Assembly: GCA_031291325.1 (NCBI GenBank)
Contig: JARLJG010000006.1
Span: 1 to 62,775, forward strand
Length of the DNA stretch: 62,775 nucleotides
Direction: 5' to 3'
Source of the DNA: Burkholderiaceae bacterium
GTDB taxonomy: Bacteria; Pseudomonadota; Gammaproteobacteria; Burkholderiales; Burkholderiaceae_D
Shown: positions 36,769 through 48,173 of the stretch, piece after piece
Layout: each line of letters begins with the position of its first letter
Numbering within the stretch: position 1 is the stretch's first letter
Notes under the pieces: model-generated
What the model was told of the DNA's origin: nothing
Database searches by the model: none
What the model saw: only the letters and a program-made list of their open reading frames with translations
Made by a program: the position numbers and the translations under genes

Positions 36769-38244
36769 TCAAGCTTGACCAATCGCGCGCTCGAAAAACC
36801 TGGCAATGGCGGGATCGGACATCGCGCCGATATTGATGCGGGTGCGGGTGGACGGCAGTTGACTGGGGGAAAACAGGCAACCGGGCGCGACCAGTATCCC
36901 CTGCGCCATGCCGGCTTCGGCCAGCGCATTGGTATCGCAGCCGGCATCGGCCCAAACGAACATGCCGGCGGGGGCATGGATGTCGATGCGCATGCCGATG
37001 CGCTCCAGTTGCCGCACGGTCTTGTCGCGCACGCTGTCGAGCTTGGCGCGCAGGCGCTCGACATGTTTGCGGTAGTGTCCTTCCGACAAGACTTTATAGA
37101 CGACACGCTCGCCGATTTCGGTCGAGGTCAGATTGCACAGCATTTTGCGGTCGGACAGGCGGATCGCCAGTTCGGGCGATGCGGCAATGAAGCCGACCCG
37201 CAAGGTCGCCGCCAAGGACTTGGAAAAGCCGCCCAGATAAATAACGCGCTGCAATTGGTCGAGGGCGGCGATGCGGGTGGCGGCTGGCCCTGCGCTGCCG
37301 GCATGCATGTCGCAATAGATGTCGTCTTCGACGATCATGAAATCGTGCTGTTCGGCCAGCTTCAAAATCTGAAACGCCTTTGGCGCGGACAGGGAAGTGG
37401 AGGTCGGATTATGCAAAACCGAGTTGATGACATACAGCTTGGGCTTATGCAATGCGGCCAGTTCGGCCAATTTGACGATGTCGGGGCCGTCCGCCAGGCG
37501 CGGTATGCCGACCACCTTGGCGCCCATCGTCACGAACATGCCGAACATCAGGAACCAGCCGGGATCGTCGACAAATACCGTGTCGCCAGGCCGCAGGAAG
37601 TGGCGGGCCACGATGTCCAGCGCTTGCGTGACGCCCACTGTTGTGACGAATTGCTCGGGTTCGGCAGCGATTTCCAAGCCTGCAAGCTTCAATTGCAGTT
37701 GCTGGCGCAGCGGCAGGAATCCCTGCGGCGTGCCGTATTGCAATAGCAACGCATGGTTTTGCCGGCTGATCGCGCGCAAGCCGTTGGCGATCAAATCGCC
37801 ATCCAGCCAGGAATTGGGCAAGACCCCGGAGCCAGGCATATTCTGCGACGGGTTTTGCCGGAACATATTGCGCACCAGCCACACCACGTCGAGTTGCGGC
37901 GGGGTGTCGCCGCCGGCAAATTGCCCGTCGGCTTTATTCCCATTCGCCGCAGCGCGCTCGCGCACGAAGAAGCCGGAGCCGCGCCGCGATTCCAGCACGC
38001 CGCGCCCTACTAGCCGATCATATGCTTCGACCACGGTGAAGCGCGATACGCCGTGCATCTCCGCAAACTGCCGGATCGACGGCATGCGCGCGCCGTTGCG
38101 CAAGAGTTTGTCGTCGATGCGCGCCTGCACCGTGCGCACGATTTGATCGACCAGCGATTCGCCGCCTTCGCGCGTGAGCACCTGCGATTCCACCAGGGTC
38201 AGCGATGGCTGGGAGCGGCGCGGCGATTTAACTGTATTGGTCAT
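36769..38244 (-). CDS. MocR-type regulator (GntR helix-turn-helix plus aminotransferase domain)
   Basis: 491 residues. A GntR winged helix (about 25-95, LRNGARMPSIRQFAEMHGVSRFTVVEAYDRLV, GSGFFV) is linked to a fold-type I aminotransferase domain (about 125-485). The PLP lysine lies in VIYLGGFSKSLAATLRVGF and the N/D pair in IVEDDIYCD. MocR proteins sense PLP or an amino-acid adduct and control neighbouring metabolism genes. The gene is divergent from an Asp/Glu racemase and two exporters, so it probably regulates them. Direct repeats in the shared region fit known MocR binding. Confidence 0.88.
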   Translation of the reverse strand: MTNTVKSPRRSQPSLTLVESQVLTREGGESLVDQIVRTVQARIDDKLLRNGARMPSIRQFAEMHGVSRFTVVEAYDRLVGRGVLESRRGSGFFVRERAAANGNKADGQFAGGDTPPQLDVVWLVRNMFRQNPSQNMPGSGVLPNSWLDGDLIANGLRAISRQNHALLLQYGTPQGFLPLRQQLQLKLAGLEIAAEPEQFVTTVGVTQALDIVARHFLRPGDTVFVDDPGWFLMFGMFVTMGAKVVGIPRLADGPDIVKLAELAALHKPKLYVINSVLHNPTSTSLSAPKAFQILKLAEQHDFMIVEDDIYCDMHAGSAGPAATRIAALDQLQRVIYLGGFSKSLAATLRVGFIAASPELAIRLSDRKMLCNLTSTEIGERVVYKVLSEGHYRKHVERLRAKLDSVRDKTVRQLERIGMRIDIHAPAGMFVWADAGCDTNALAEAGMAQGILVAPGCLFSPSQLPSTRTRINIGAMSDPAIARFFERAIGQA

Positions 38245-38299
38245 TTTAGCGTGACAGTGGTTGAAATTAATTGGTAAAGTGTATTGGTACTGTATTGGT
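38234..38299. promoter_or_regulatory. Direct repeats GTATTGGT in the MocR/racemase region
   Basis: GTATTGGT occurs at 38234-38241 (inside the first codons of the regulator gene), 38281-38288 and 38292-38299. The last two are 11 bp apart, one helical turn. MocR regulators such as GabR bind direct repeats, so these are candidate operators that could repress the regulator itself and control the divergent gene at 38416. Confidence 0.5.
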
Positions 38300-38415
38300 T
38301 TTCTCGATTAGCATACATCATCGGAAAGAAAATACAAGGCGGCGCAAGGTGTCTTCAAAGCGTCTTCAAAGCGTCTTATCCGTTGTATAGCCAACATTAT
38401 GGGAGGCGCATCGTC

Positions 38416-39126
38416 ATGTTAACCATCGGTCTTATCGGCGGAATGAGTTGGGAATCCACCGTTCCCTACTACCGCATCGTCAACCAGTCGATCAAGCAAC
38501 AACTGGGCGGCTGGCATTCGGCCAAGCTGGTGCTGTACAGCGTCGACTTTGCGGAAATAGAACATTTGCAGCAAGTCGGCGATTGGGACGCAGCGGCCCA
38601 GGTTCTTGGGCAAGCTGCAAACGCGTTGCGTCTGGCCGGCGCCGACTTTTTCCTTATCTGCACCAACACCATGCACAAGGTGGCCGACCAAGTGGAGCGC
38701 GCCGCCGGCATTCCGCTGCTGCACATCGCCGATGCGCTGGCAGCCGAAATCAAACGACGCGACGGCGGAACAATTGCCAGGGTCGGCTTGTTGGGCACAC
38801 GCTTCACGATGGAGCAAGACTTCTATCGCGCCCGCCTGGCCGCCCACGGCCTCGACGCCATCGTCCCGAACGCCGCCGACCGAGCAACCGTGCATCGCGT
38901 CATTTACGAAGAACTGTGCCTCGGGCAAGTCGAGGACCGCTCGCGCATCGCCTACCGCGAGATCGTCCAACGCTTGATCGACGACGGCGCCGAAGGCATC
39001 GTGCTGGGCTGCACCGAAATACAAATGCTGATAGGCCAGTCGGACTCCCCTGTGCCGATCTTCGACACCGCCGAAATCCACGCGCGCGCCGCTGCCGGGT
39101 ACGCGCTGCGGAATCAACCAACCTGA
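38416..39126 (+). CDS. Aspartate/glutamate racemase family protein
   Basis: 236 residues. It starts LTIGLIGGMSWESTVPYYR, as YgeA/RacD-type amino-acid racemases do. Both catalytic cysteines are present: FLICTNTMHKV and GIVLGCTEIQML. It should interconvert L and D forms of Asp, Glu or a broader set such as homoserine. ATG 38416 has GGGAGG upstream; the open frame from 38284 has no support. It is followed 10 bases later by a LysE exporter and lies across from a MocR regulator. Confidence 0.87.
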   Translation: MLTIGLIGGMSWESTVPYYRIVNQSIKQQLGGWHSAKLVLYSVDFAEIEHLQQVGDWDAAAQVLGQAANALRLAGADFFLICTNTMHKVADQVERAAGIPLLHIADALAAEIKRRDGGTIARVGLLGTRFTMEQDFYRARLAAHGLDAIVPNAADRATVHRVIYEELCLGQVEDRSRIAYREIVQRLIDDGAEGIVLGCTEIQMLIGQSDSPVPIFDTAEIHARAAAGYALRNQPT

Positions 39127-39136
39127 CGGGCCTATC

Positions 39137-39730
39137 ATGCTGCAAAACCTGACACCACTCGCCGTATTCGCCTTCGTGTCGTCGATCACGCCGGGGCCGA
39201 ACAACATCATGCTGACCACGTCTGGCATTCGCTATGGATTTGCGCGGTCGATTCCGCACATGCTGGGCATTTCTGTCGGCTTTGGCACCTTGCTCGCCGT
39301 GTGCGCGGCGGGTGTCGGCAGCCTCGTGCTGGCGCTGCCGCAAATGCATCTGGCGCTGAAGGTATTCGGCTCGACCTATCTGTTGTATCTGGCGTGGCAA
39401 TTGCGCGCGATGGCGTTTGCGCATGCCGAAGGCACGACAGCCAAGCCGATGTCGCTATGGGGCGCTGCGCTGTTTCAATTCGCCAATCCAAAAGCCTGGG
39501 TGATGGCGGTGACCGGGGCATCGGCGTTTTTGCCCCTGGTGCAGCCGATTTGGCTGGCGACGATTGTGTTTTGCCTGGTCTTTTGCGCCATCAATTTGCC
39601 GTGCATCGGCGTGTGGGCTGGAACCGGCGCTGCGTTGCGCCGTCATCTTGCAGAGCGGAAATGGCAACGGCTGTTTTGCGCGGTGATGGTCGTCCTCACC
39701 GTGTATGCAGCGGTCTCGATGTGGTTATGA
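39137..39730 (+). CDS. LysE/RhtB-family amino-acid exporter
   Basis: 197 residues with six membrane helices (about 5-27, 40-62, 66-86, 110-135, 140-165, 175-195). The family motif SSITPGPNNIMLTTSGIRYG is in the first helix-loop, and FANPKAWVMAV in the fourth. Such proteins export basic amino acids, threonine or homoserine lactone-like compounds. It lies between the racemase gene and a DMT transporter gene, with gaps of 10 and 19 bases. Confidence 0.88.
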   Translation: MLQNLTPLAVFAFVSSITPGPNNIMLTTSGIRYGFARSIPHMLGISVGFGTLLAVCAAGVGSLVLALPQMHLALKVFGSTYLLYLAWQLRAMAFAHAEGTTAKPMSLWGAALFQFANPKAWVMAVTGASAFLPLVQPIWLATIVFCLVFCAINLPCIGVWAGTGAALRRHLAERKWQRLFCAVMVVLTVYAAVSMWL

Positions 39731-39749
39731 AGAAGCGGGAGGTTCGATT

Positions 39750-40643
39750 GTGAGCAAACCGAATTTGCAAGAATCCGAAGGCATGCTGTTCGGCCTGATC
39801 GGCGTGGCGATTTTCAGCCTGACGCTGCCGTTTACGCGCATGGCAGTCGCCGAATTGAATCCGGTATTCATCGCGCTGGGCCGTGCGGTCGTGGCTGCGG
39901 CGGCTGCCGCCTTGTTGATGTGGCAGATGCGCGCGCCGTGGCCGAACAGGCGGCAATGGCCGGCTTTGATCGTCACCGCGCTCGGTTGCGTGGTCGGCTT
40001 TCCGGTATTCACGTCGCTGGCGATGCGCTACGTGCCGGCTGCGCACGGCGCGGTCGTGGTCGGCATCTTGCCGCTGGCGACTGCGTTGTGCGGCGCAGTG
40101 CGCTTCGGCGAACGGCCATCGACCGGATTTTGGATCAGCGCCGCAACCGGCAGCGCCATCGTCGTCGGCTTTGCGCTGTGGCAAGGCGGCGGCACGCTGC
40201 AACTGGCCGATTTGGCGCTGTTTCTCGCGGTGCTGGCAGCCGGGATCGGCTATGCCGAGGGCGGGCGCTTGTCGCAAACGATGGGTGGCCAGCAAGTGAT
40301 TTCATGGGCGTTGATCGTATCGATGCCGATTCTGTTGCCGGTCACCGCGTGGCTGGCCTGGCATTACGGCATGTCGGCCTCGCCCAAGGCATGGGGCGCA
40401 TTTGCTTACGTATCGCTGTTTTCGATGTTTATCGGCTTTTTCTTTTGGTACAAGGGGCTGGCGTTGGGCGGCATCGCCCGCGTCGGGCAAGTGCAGCTGT
40501 TGCAACCATTCATGACCCTGGTTGCCGCTGCGTTGCTTTTGGGTGAAACATTGGAATGGCGCACCATGCTGTTTGCGCTGGCGATCATCGCGGTAGTGGC
40601 GGTTGGCAGGCGCATGCCGATCCGACGCCGCGCGCTTGGGTGA
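39750..40643 (+). CDS. DMT/EamA-family transporter
   Basis: 297 residues with ten predicted helices and two EamA repeats (about 15-140 and 160-290). The start is taken as GTG 39750 because GGGAGG lies 8 bases upstream; other in-frame starts are ATG 39783 and a TTG at 39705. The second repeat has FIGFFFWYKGLALGGIARVGQVQLLQPF. Family members export amino acids or metabolites. It is probably in one transcript with the racemase and LysE genes. Confidence 0.82.
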   Translation: MSKPNLQESEGMLFGLIGVAIFSLTLPFTRMAVAELNPVFIALGRAVVAAAAAALLMWQMRAPWPNRRQWPALIVTALGCVVGFPVFTSLAMRYVPAAHGAVVVGILPLATALCGAVRFGERPSTGFWISAATGSAIVVGFALWQGGGTLQLADLALFLAVLAAGIGYAEGGRLSQTMGGQQVISWALIVSMPILLPVTAWLAWHYGMSASPKAWGAFAYVSLFSMFIGFFFWYKGLALGGIARVGQVQLLQPFMTLVAAALLLGETLEWRTMLFALAIIAVVAVGRRMPIRRRALG

Positions 40644-40745
40644 TCTATTGGCGAGTAAGGAGTAAAATCTCGGCTCGCCTTGTAGGTGTAGGCATTTAAC
40701 CCGCCGTTCGGCCACCAGCAGATTGGCATCACTATGGAGAATATC

Positions 40746-41204
40746 GTGTCTGTATACGAAAAACTGAAAGCCCTGAACATCGAATTGCCGGCGGTGGCCA
40801 CGCCAGCCGCCGCCTACGTGATGTATGTGCAAACCGGCAACACGGTGTTCGTGTCCGGCCATATTGCGAAGAAGGATGGCAAGGTCTGGGTCGGCCAACT
40901 GGGCAAGAACATCGCGACCGAAGAGGGCAAGCAAGCCGCGCGCGCTGTTGCCATCGATTTGCTGGGAACCTTGCAAGCCGCATTCGGCGGCGACTTGAAC
41001 CGCGTCACGCGCATCGTCAAGTTGATGAGCCTGGTCAATTCGACCGGCGACTTCACCGAGCAGCATCTGGTCACCAACGGCGCGTCCGAATTGATCGGCG
41101 AAATTTTCGGCGAAAAGGGCAAGCATGCACGTTCGGCCTTTGGCGTCGCGCAGATTCCATTGGGCGCTTGCGTCGAAATCGAATTGATTGCCGAGATCGC
41201 CTGA
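40746..41204 (+). CDS. RidA-family enamine/imine deaminase
   Basis: 152 residues from GTG 40746, which has GGAG 6 bases upstream; ATG 40734 would add four residues but has no ribosome site. It belongs to the longer YjgH/TdcF-like branch: VMYVQTGNTVFVSGHIAKKDGKV and AFGVAQIPLGACVEIELIAEIA, the last containing the Arg-less version of the usual R105 region. RidA proteins hydrolyse reactive enamines made by PLP enzymes, which fits its place before an aminotransferase gene. Confidence 0.82.
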   Translation: MSVYEKLKALNIELPAVATPAAAYVMYVQTGNTVFVSGHIAKKDGKVWVGQLGKNIATEEGKQAARAVAIDLLGTLQAAFGGDLNRVTRIVKLMSLVNSTGDFTEQHLVTNGASELIGEIFGEKGKHARSAFGVAQIPLGACVEIELIAEIA

Positions 41205-41308
41205 TTTTTTTGAAATGTAAAACGGTATTTATCCAATATCGTTTTATTGTGGGCAGCCAAAAGCATGCCTCTGATTGTGGCGAGCGCCACCAACTATGTG
41301 AGACAAGT

Positions 41309-42502
41309 ATGAAAATCGAAAATCCAACCCAAATCCAGTGGCAATTTTCCAGCCGCGCACAGAAATTGCAAAGCTCGATCATTCGGGAAATCCTGAAGGT
41401 CACGATGCGACCGGAAATCATTTCCTTCGCCGGCGGCTTGCCGTCGCCCGCGACCTTCCCGGTCGAGCAGATGCGCGGCGCCTACGACAAGGTATTGTCG
41501 TTGCAGGGCAAGGTGGCGCTGCAATACGGTCCCAGCGACGGTTACGCGCCGCTGCGCGAATGGGTCGCCGATTCGCTGTCGATCAATGGCGCGAAGATTT
41601 TGCCGGACCAGGTCTTGATGACTTCGGGTTCGCAACAGGGCTTGGATTTGCTGGGCAAGGTATTGATCGACGAAGGCAGCAAGGTGCTGGTCGAAACGCC
41701 GAGTTACCTAGGCGCGTTGCAGGCGTTTTCGGTGTATGGGCCGGAATTTTGCTCGGTGCCGATGGACGATTACGGCCTGGTTCCGGAAGCGGTTGCCGAC
41801 GTGGGCAAGGGCGCGCGCCTGTTGTATGCGCTGCCGAATTTCCAGAACCCGACTGGCCGCACGCTATCGGTTGCGCGCCGCTCCGCGCTGGTCGAAACCT
41901 GCGCCCGCATGGGTATCCCGCTGATCGAGGACGATCCCTACGGCGCCTTGAGCTATCGCGGCGAACCGCTGCCCAAGATGCTGTCGATGAATCCGGGCGG
42001 CGTGATCTACATGGGCTCGTTTTCCAAGATTTTGACGCCGGGCATCCGCCTCGGTTACGTGGTGGCGCCGATTCCCTTGGTGCGCAAGCTGGAGCAGGCG
42101 AAGCAAGCCGCCGATTTGCACACTGCGCAGTTGACGCAAATGGTGGTGCATGAAGTCATCAAGGACGGTTTCCTGGCGACCCACATTCCCACCATCCGTA
42201 AATTGTATTCGGATCAATGCCAGGCGATGTTGACGGCGCTGACCGAGTTCTTCCCGAGCGCCGTCACCTGGACCAAGCCGGAAGGCGGTATGTTCATCTG
42301 GGTGACGCTGCCCAAGCACATCGACACCTCGAAACTGATCGACGAAGCGATCGCGCAGCATGTCGCCTTCGTGCCGGGCGCGCCGTTCTATGCGAACGAC
42401 CCGGAGCGCAATACTTTGCGCCTCAGTTTCGTGACAGTGCCGCCGGAAAAAATCCGGGCTGGGATTGCGACTTTGGGTAAGTTGATTGCGTCGAAGTTGT
42501 AA
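41309..42502 (+). CDS. PLP-dependent aminotransferase, 2-aminoadipate/LysN-like
   Basis: 397 residues, fold-type I without a DNA-binding domain. The start of the family core is ISFAGGLPSPATFP, the cofactor site has LMTSGSQQGLDL and NFQNPTG, the aspartate is in LIEDDPYGALSYRG and the PLP lysine in YMGSFSKILTPGIRLGYV. The carboxylate-binding Arg is in NTLRLSFV. Relatives transaminate 2-aminoadipate, branched-chain or aromatic amino acids. ATG 41309 fits the family start. Confidence 0.85.
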   Translation: MKIENPTQIQWQFSSRAQKLQSSIIREILKVTMRPEIISFAGGLPSPATFPVEQMRGAYDKVLSLQGKVALQYGPSDGYAPLREWVADSLSINGAKILPDQVLMTSGSQQGLDLLGKVLIDEGSKVLVETPSYLGALQAFSVYGPEFCSVPMDDYGLVPEAVADVGKGARLLYALPNFQNPTGRTLSVARRSALVETCARMGIPLIEDDPYGALSYRGEPLPKMLSMNPGGVIYMGSFSKILTPGIRLGYVVAPIPLVRKLEQAKQAADLHTAQLTQMVVHEVIKDGFLATHIPTIRKLYSDQCQAMLTALTEFFPSAVTWTKPEGGMFIWVTLPKHIDTSKLIDEAIAQHVAFVPGAPFYANDPERNTLRLSFVTVPPEKIRAGIATLGKLIASKL

Positions 42503-42530
42503 GCGGAAGCGGATCGCTTGAAGGTTGTTG

Positions 42531-42569
42531 CTCCCCTCGCCCCTTGCGGGAGAAGGGCGGGGGAGAGGG
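42531..42569. repeat. GC-rich palindromic repeat before the toxin-antitoxin pair
   Basis: Imperfect palindrome CTCCCCTCGCCCC-TTGCGGGAG followed by AAGGGCGGGGGAGAG, of the same CCCTCNCCC family as 6893, 45605 and 62625. It lies 28 bases after the aminotransferase stop and just before the promoter of the toxin-antitoxin genes, and may end upstream transcription. Confidence 0.65.
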
Positions 42570-42572
42570 CGT

Positions 42573-42600
42573 TTGACTTGCCGCACGCAGGGGGTACAAT
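42573..42600 (+). promoter_or_regulatory. Sigma-70 promoter of the toxin-antitoxin operon
   Basis: TTGACT (42573-42578), 16 bases, TACAAT (42595-42600): near-consensus -35 and -10 boxes. Transcription would start near 42607, about 19 bases before the antitoxin ATG. Confidence 0.75.
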
Positions 42601-42625
42601 GGAGCCATTAACCATAGGCCACACT

Positions 42626-42838
42626 ATGAACACAGCCGTTTTAAACCAAATTCCCCAAGGGGAAGAATTGGCGCGCGCAGTCTTCGAGATAGAAGAAAAC
42701 GACCAGGCGCGGAAAACCAAGGCGCAAATTCAGCGCGGCCTGGACGCCGCCAACAATCCGAACGCCCCACGGACGCCGCACAAGGTTTTCATGGACGAAT
42801 TGAAGACCGAAATTTTACGCCGTATCGATGCGCGCTAA
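42626..42838 (+). CDS. Antitoxin of a type II toxin-antitoxin pair
   Basis: 70 residues, acidic in the middle (FEIEENDQARKTKAQIQRGLDAANNPN) with a C-terminal helix (DELKTEILRRIDAR). The sequence resembles the short addiction-module or stability-determinant antitoxins that pair with ParE/RelE toxins. It has no obvious ribbon-helix-helix or HTH that I can place with confidence. ATG 42626 is preferred to the longer frame from 42518, which would run through the promoter. It overlaps the toxin gene by 11 bases. Confidence 0.75.
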   Translation: MNTAVLNQIPQGEELARAVFEIEENDQARKTKAQIQRGLDAANNPNAPRTPHKVFMDELKTEILRRIDAR

Positions 42839-43145
42839 ACATCGGATTGAGTGGCTTGACCCAGCGAAAGAAGATGTATTCGTCATTGTGGATTTTCTGA
42901 TCGACAAAGCACCGCTTGTCGCCCTGGGGTTTCAAGACGTGCTCGAAAAGCAATTAGACGTGCTGGAAGATTGGCCGCGTCTCGGCCAGGAGAACAAGTA
43001 TTTTCCCGACGTGTTCGACTTCAAAATCAAGGGATTGCCCTATGTCGTGGCATACCGTCTTGCTCCGACTGGCCACATAGTCGAAATTCTGGCCGTAGTG
43101 CATGAGCGGCAAAATCGGGCCGACCCCAAGAGCTACCATTTCTGA
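42828..43145 (+). CDS. ParE/RelE-family toxin
   Basis: 105 residues with the ParE/RelE layout: N-terminal helices (WLDPAKEDVFVIVDFLIDKAPLVAL), then beta-strands LPYVVAYRLAPTGHIVEILAVVHERQNR and the closing Arg-rich turn. ParE-type toxins poison gyrase and RelE-type ones cut mRNA at the ribosome; the sequence alone does not decide between them. Overlap with the antitoxin gene ensures coupled translation. Confidence 0.82.
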   Translation: MRAKHRIEWLDPAKEDVFVIVDFLIDKAPLVALGFQDVLEKQLDVLEDWPRLGQENKYFPDVFDFKIKGLPYVVAYRLAPTGHIVEILAVVHERQNRADPKSYHF

Positions 43146-43227
43146 TGAAAACCGCGCCGATAGCGCAGTTTTCCCTTTTCACTTGTCCGCCTGCATCGAG
43201 CGTGAGCAGTGACGGGAAACATATCGG

Positions 43228-45540
43228 TCAGGGATACGCCAAACCAATCGGTTTCAACTTGCTCTCCAACGCCTTCCCCTTGCGCGCCCGCTTGCCGATG
43301 TGATTCGCCAAGCCCGACGCCGACAATGCGACTTCCTGCGGCTTGCCGCCGCGCCCGGTGCCGCGCACGACTACGCCGCGTTGCGTAATCGGCAGCGCAG
43401 CCAGCAGTTTTTCATTCTTTTCCAATTCCATCAAAATCACGCCGCGTCCGCCGCCGGACAGGTTCTTGATTTCATCGAGGCCGAACACCAGCAGCTTGCC
43501 TTGCGCCGACAGGCAGGCAATTGCGCTCGCCTTGTCGACCAGCGGGCGCGGATTGAGCGGCTCGTCGCCGTCGTCCAGGGTCATGAAGGCCTTGCCGCCC
43601 TTGATGCGGCTGACCATGTCGCCGGCCTTGGCGGTGAAGCCGTAACCGGCGGTCGAGGCCATCAACAGGCTGGCATCGGCTGGCCCGGCAAAGTAATGCA
43701 GGATGCGGCTGCCGCTGGCCAACTCGATTAGCGTGGTGATCGGCACGCCGTCGCCGCGCGCGCCGGGCAAGGCGGCTACCGGCACCGAATAGATGCGGCC
43801 ATTCGAGCCGAATGCCAGCAAGGTATCGACCGTGCGGCACTCGAACGCGCCATACAACGCATCGCCAGCCTTGAACGTGAATTGCGCAGCATCGTGCGCG
43901 TGGCCGGTGCGCGCGCGCAGCCAGCCTTTTTCAGATATCACGACCGTGACAGGCTCGTCGATCACCTTTTGCTCGACCACCGCTTTTTCCGCAGCCTCGA
44001 TCAGCGTGCGACGTGCATCGCCGAAGCGCTTCTCGTCGGTTTCGATTTCCTTGATAATCAGGCGCTTCATCGAGGCCGGATTGTCGAGCAAGTCTTGCAG
44101 CGTCGATTGCTCGCTGCGCAGTTCGGCCAACTGTTGCTGAATCTTGATGGTCTCCAAACGCGCCAATTGACGCAGCTTGATTTCAAGAATGTCTTCGGCT
44201 TGTATGTCGGAGAGATTGAATTCTTCGATCAATGCCGGTTTCGGCTCGTCCGATTCGCGGATGATCTTGATGACCTTGTCGATATTCAGCAGGATCGCTT
44301 CGCGGCCTTCCAGGATATGGATGCGGTCCAGCACTTTTTGCAGCTTGAATTTGCTGCGTCGCGTGACGGTGGCGAAGCGGAATTCGATCCACTCGCGCAA
44401 GATGTCGCCCAGGCCTTTTTGGCGCGGACGGCCATCGCCGCCTATCATCACCAGGTTGATCGACGCGCTGCTTTCGAGCGAAGTATGCGCGAGCAGCATG
44501 TTCATGAACTCGGTCTGGTCGAGGTTCTTCGACTTCGGCTCGAATACCAGGCGGATCGGCGCGTCGCGCCCCGATTCGTCGCGCACGGTGTCGAGCATCG
44601 CCAGGATATTTGTCTTTAACGTCGACTGCTCCGGCGTCAAAGCCTTCTTGCCCAGCTTGACCTTGGGGTTGGTCAATTCCTCGATTTCTTCCAGCACTTT
44701 TTGCGAGGAGGTGCCGGGCGGCAGTTCGGTCACCACCGCTTGCCATTGGCCGCGCGCCATGTCTTCGATCTTCCAGCGCGCGCGCACCTTCAGGCTGCCG
44801 CGCCCGTTTTCATACATCTCGGCAATCGCTGCCGGCGAGGTGATGATTTGCCCGCCACCGGGAAAGTCCGGGCCGGGAATGAATTCCATCAATTCGGCGT
44901 GCGTCAGCTTCGGGTTACGGATCAGTGCGACTGCCGCTTTCGCCACTTCGTGCAAATTGTGCGAGGGGATTTCGGTCGCCAGGCCGACCGCGATGCCGGA
45001 TGCGCCGTTCAACAGGACGAACGGCAAGCGACCCGGCAACAACTTCGGCTCTTCGGTCGAGCCATCGTAGTTCGGCTGGAAATCGACGGTGCCCATGTCG
45101 ATTTCGTCGAGCAGCAAGGTCGAAATCGGCGTCAGCCGCGCTTCGGTGTAGCGCATCGCCGCCGCGCCGTCGCCGTCGCGCGAGCCGAAGTTGCCCTGGC
45201 CGTCGATCAACGGGTAGCGCAGCGAGAAATCCTGCGCCATGCGCACCAGCGCGTCGTACACCGACTGGTCGCCATGCGGATGCAGTTTGCCCAGCACGTC
45301 GCCGACCACTGCCGCCGATTTGCGCGGCTTGGCGGTCGCGTTCAGGCCGAGGTCGTTCATCGCATACAGGATGCGCCGCTGCACCGGCTTTTGGCCGTCG
45401 CAGACATCGGGCAGCGCGCGGCCTTTGACGACCGAGATTGCGTAATCGAGATAGGCGCGTTCGGCAAAGGTTGCCAGCGTCAGGGTTTCGCCGCCTTCAG
45501 GTGGGGGCGGGTCGCCAAACAGGGTAGCTTGTTGGTTCAT
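43228..45540 (-). CDS. parC: DNA topoisomerase IV subunit A
   Basis: 770 residues. The breakage-reunion core has [22 protein letters not shown] and the active-site Tyr131 in [10 protein letters not shown]. At the quinolone-resistance region the chain reads [12 protein letters not shown], with Gln and Asp where E. coli has S80 and E84. The C-terminal beta-pinwheel (about 500-765) wraps DNA. It decatenates daughter chromosomes with ParE. ATG 45540 is chosen because it begins the conserved region; the open frame to 45579 has no ribosome site. It is downstream of parE on the same strand, with 249 bases and a repeat between them. Confidence 0.95.
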   Translation of the reverse strand: MNQQATLFGDPPPPEGGETLTLATFAERAYLDYAISVVKGRALPDVCDGQKPVQRRILYAMNDLGLNATAKPRKSAAVVGDVLGKLHPHGDQSVYDALVRMAQDFSLRYPLIDGQGNFGSRDGDGAAAMRYTEARLTPISTLLLDEIDMGTVDFQPNYDGSTEEPKLLPGRLPFVLLNGASGIAVGLATEIPSHNLHEVAKAAVALIRNPKLTHAELMEFIPGPDFPGGGQIITSPAAIAEMYENGRGSLKVRARWKIEDMARGQWQAVVTELPPGTSSQKVLEEIEELTNPKVKLGKKALTPEQSTLKTNILAMLDTVRDESGRDAPIRLVFEPKSKNLDQTEFMNMLLAHTSLESSASINLVMIGGDGRPRQKGLGDILREWIEFRFATVTRRSKFKLQKVLDRIHILEGREAILLNIDKVIKIIRESDEPKPALIEEFNLSDIQAEDILEIKLRQLARLETIKIQQQLAELRSEQSTLQDLLDNPASMKRLIIKEIETDEKRFGDARRTLIEAAEKAVVEQKVIDEPVTVVISEKGWLRARTGHAHDAAQFTFKAGDALYGAFECRTVDTLLAFGSNGRIYSVPVAALPGARGDGVPITTLIELASGSRILHYFAGPADASLLMASTAGYGFTAKAGDMVSRIKGGKAFMTLDDGDEPLNPRPLVDKASAIACLSAQGKLLVFGLDEIKNLSGGGRGVILMELEKNEKLLAALPITQRGVVVRGTGRGGKPQEVALSASGLANHIGKRARKGKALESKLKPIGLAYP

Positions 45541-45604
45541 TGAATGTTTGCGGAAAGATCGGAAAATGATGGTACGCACCGACTCTGAAAACTGCCCGGA
45601 ACGC

Positions 45605-45722
45605 GTCCCCTCCCCCTTGCAGGGGGAGGGTTAGGGAGGGGGTAGGGCGGTCGAAATAAGTGATGTTGTAATTCAGTCACTCTACCCCCATCCTAACCTT
45701 CCCCCTGCAAGGGGGAAGGGAC
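45605..45722. repeat. Long inverted repeat between parE and parC
   Basis: Two 41-base arms (45605-45645 and 45682-45722) are inverted copies with 37 matches, separated by 36 bases. Each arm contains the inner palindrome CCCCCTTGCAGGGGG. In RNA it can form one large hairpin or two small ones. It belongs to the same GC-rich repeat family as 6893, 42531 and 62625, and may reduce read-through from parE to parC. Confidence 0.8.
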
Positions 45723-45789
45723 TTGTTCGTAGCAGCTTTCAACGTCAGTTCGAAAAATGAATTGGCGCTGGGCAAAAATGGGAGGCGCA

Positions 45790-47778
<1,989 letters not shown>

Positions 47779-48173
47779 GCAATGGGGATATTTAGCTAAC
47801 TTGGGTAACGAATTGTTGTGCGCCGAAGATCAAGTCCGCCCAACAAACAGGCAATCTGCAATCTACGGTAAAAGTGTCTGCATTCTAATGAAAAAAGAGC
47901 CTGTTGGCAGGAGGAGTTGGCGTTGAAGATAAAAGAAACCGCCTGTTGGTTCAAGGCTGTTGGTGAAATCTTCACTTTGGATGGCTTTGTTGATGTAAAA
48001 AATGTAAGCTTATCGAAATTTCATTGATTCTATGTAAAGTATCGTCCGAGATTTTCTAAATCCGACACAATATTTTCGATTTGCCACGTTTCCGGGAGTT
48101 AATTGTTAAACAATGTTACTTTTCGTGACACGAATAAAATTAAGCTGGTGAAAGTGCGCCAAACCTTTATAGA
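47779..48173. other. Intergenic region upstream of parE and the receiver-like gene
   Basis: 395 bases without an open frame. It is much more AT-rich from 47985 to 48175 than the surroundings. TATAGA at 48168-48173 may be a -10 box for the receiver-like gene, in which case ATG 48186 is its more likely start. A weak hairpin GCCTGTTGGCAGG lies near 47900. Confidence 0.5.

Noticed and set aside
43228-45540. Quinolone-resistance mutation in parC (Gln where E. coli has Ser80)
   Set aside because: The motif GDQSVYDAL appears to be the natural form in Betaproteobacteria, so it is not evidence of acquired resistance.
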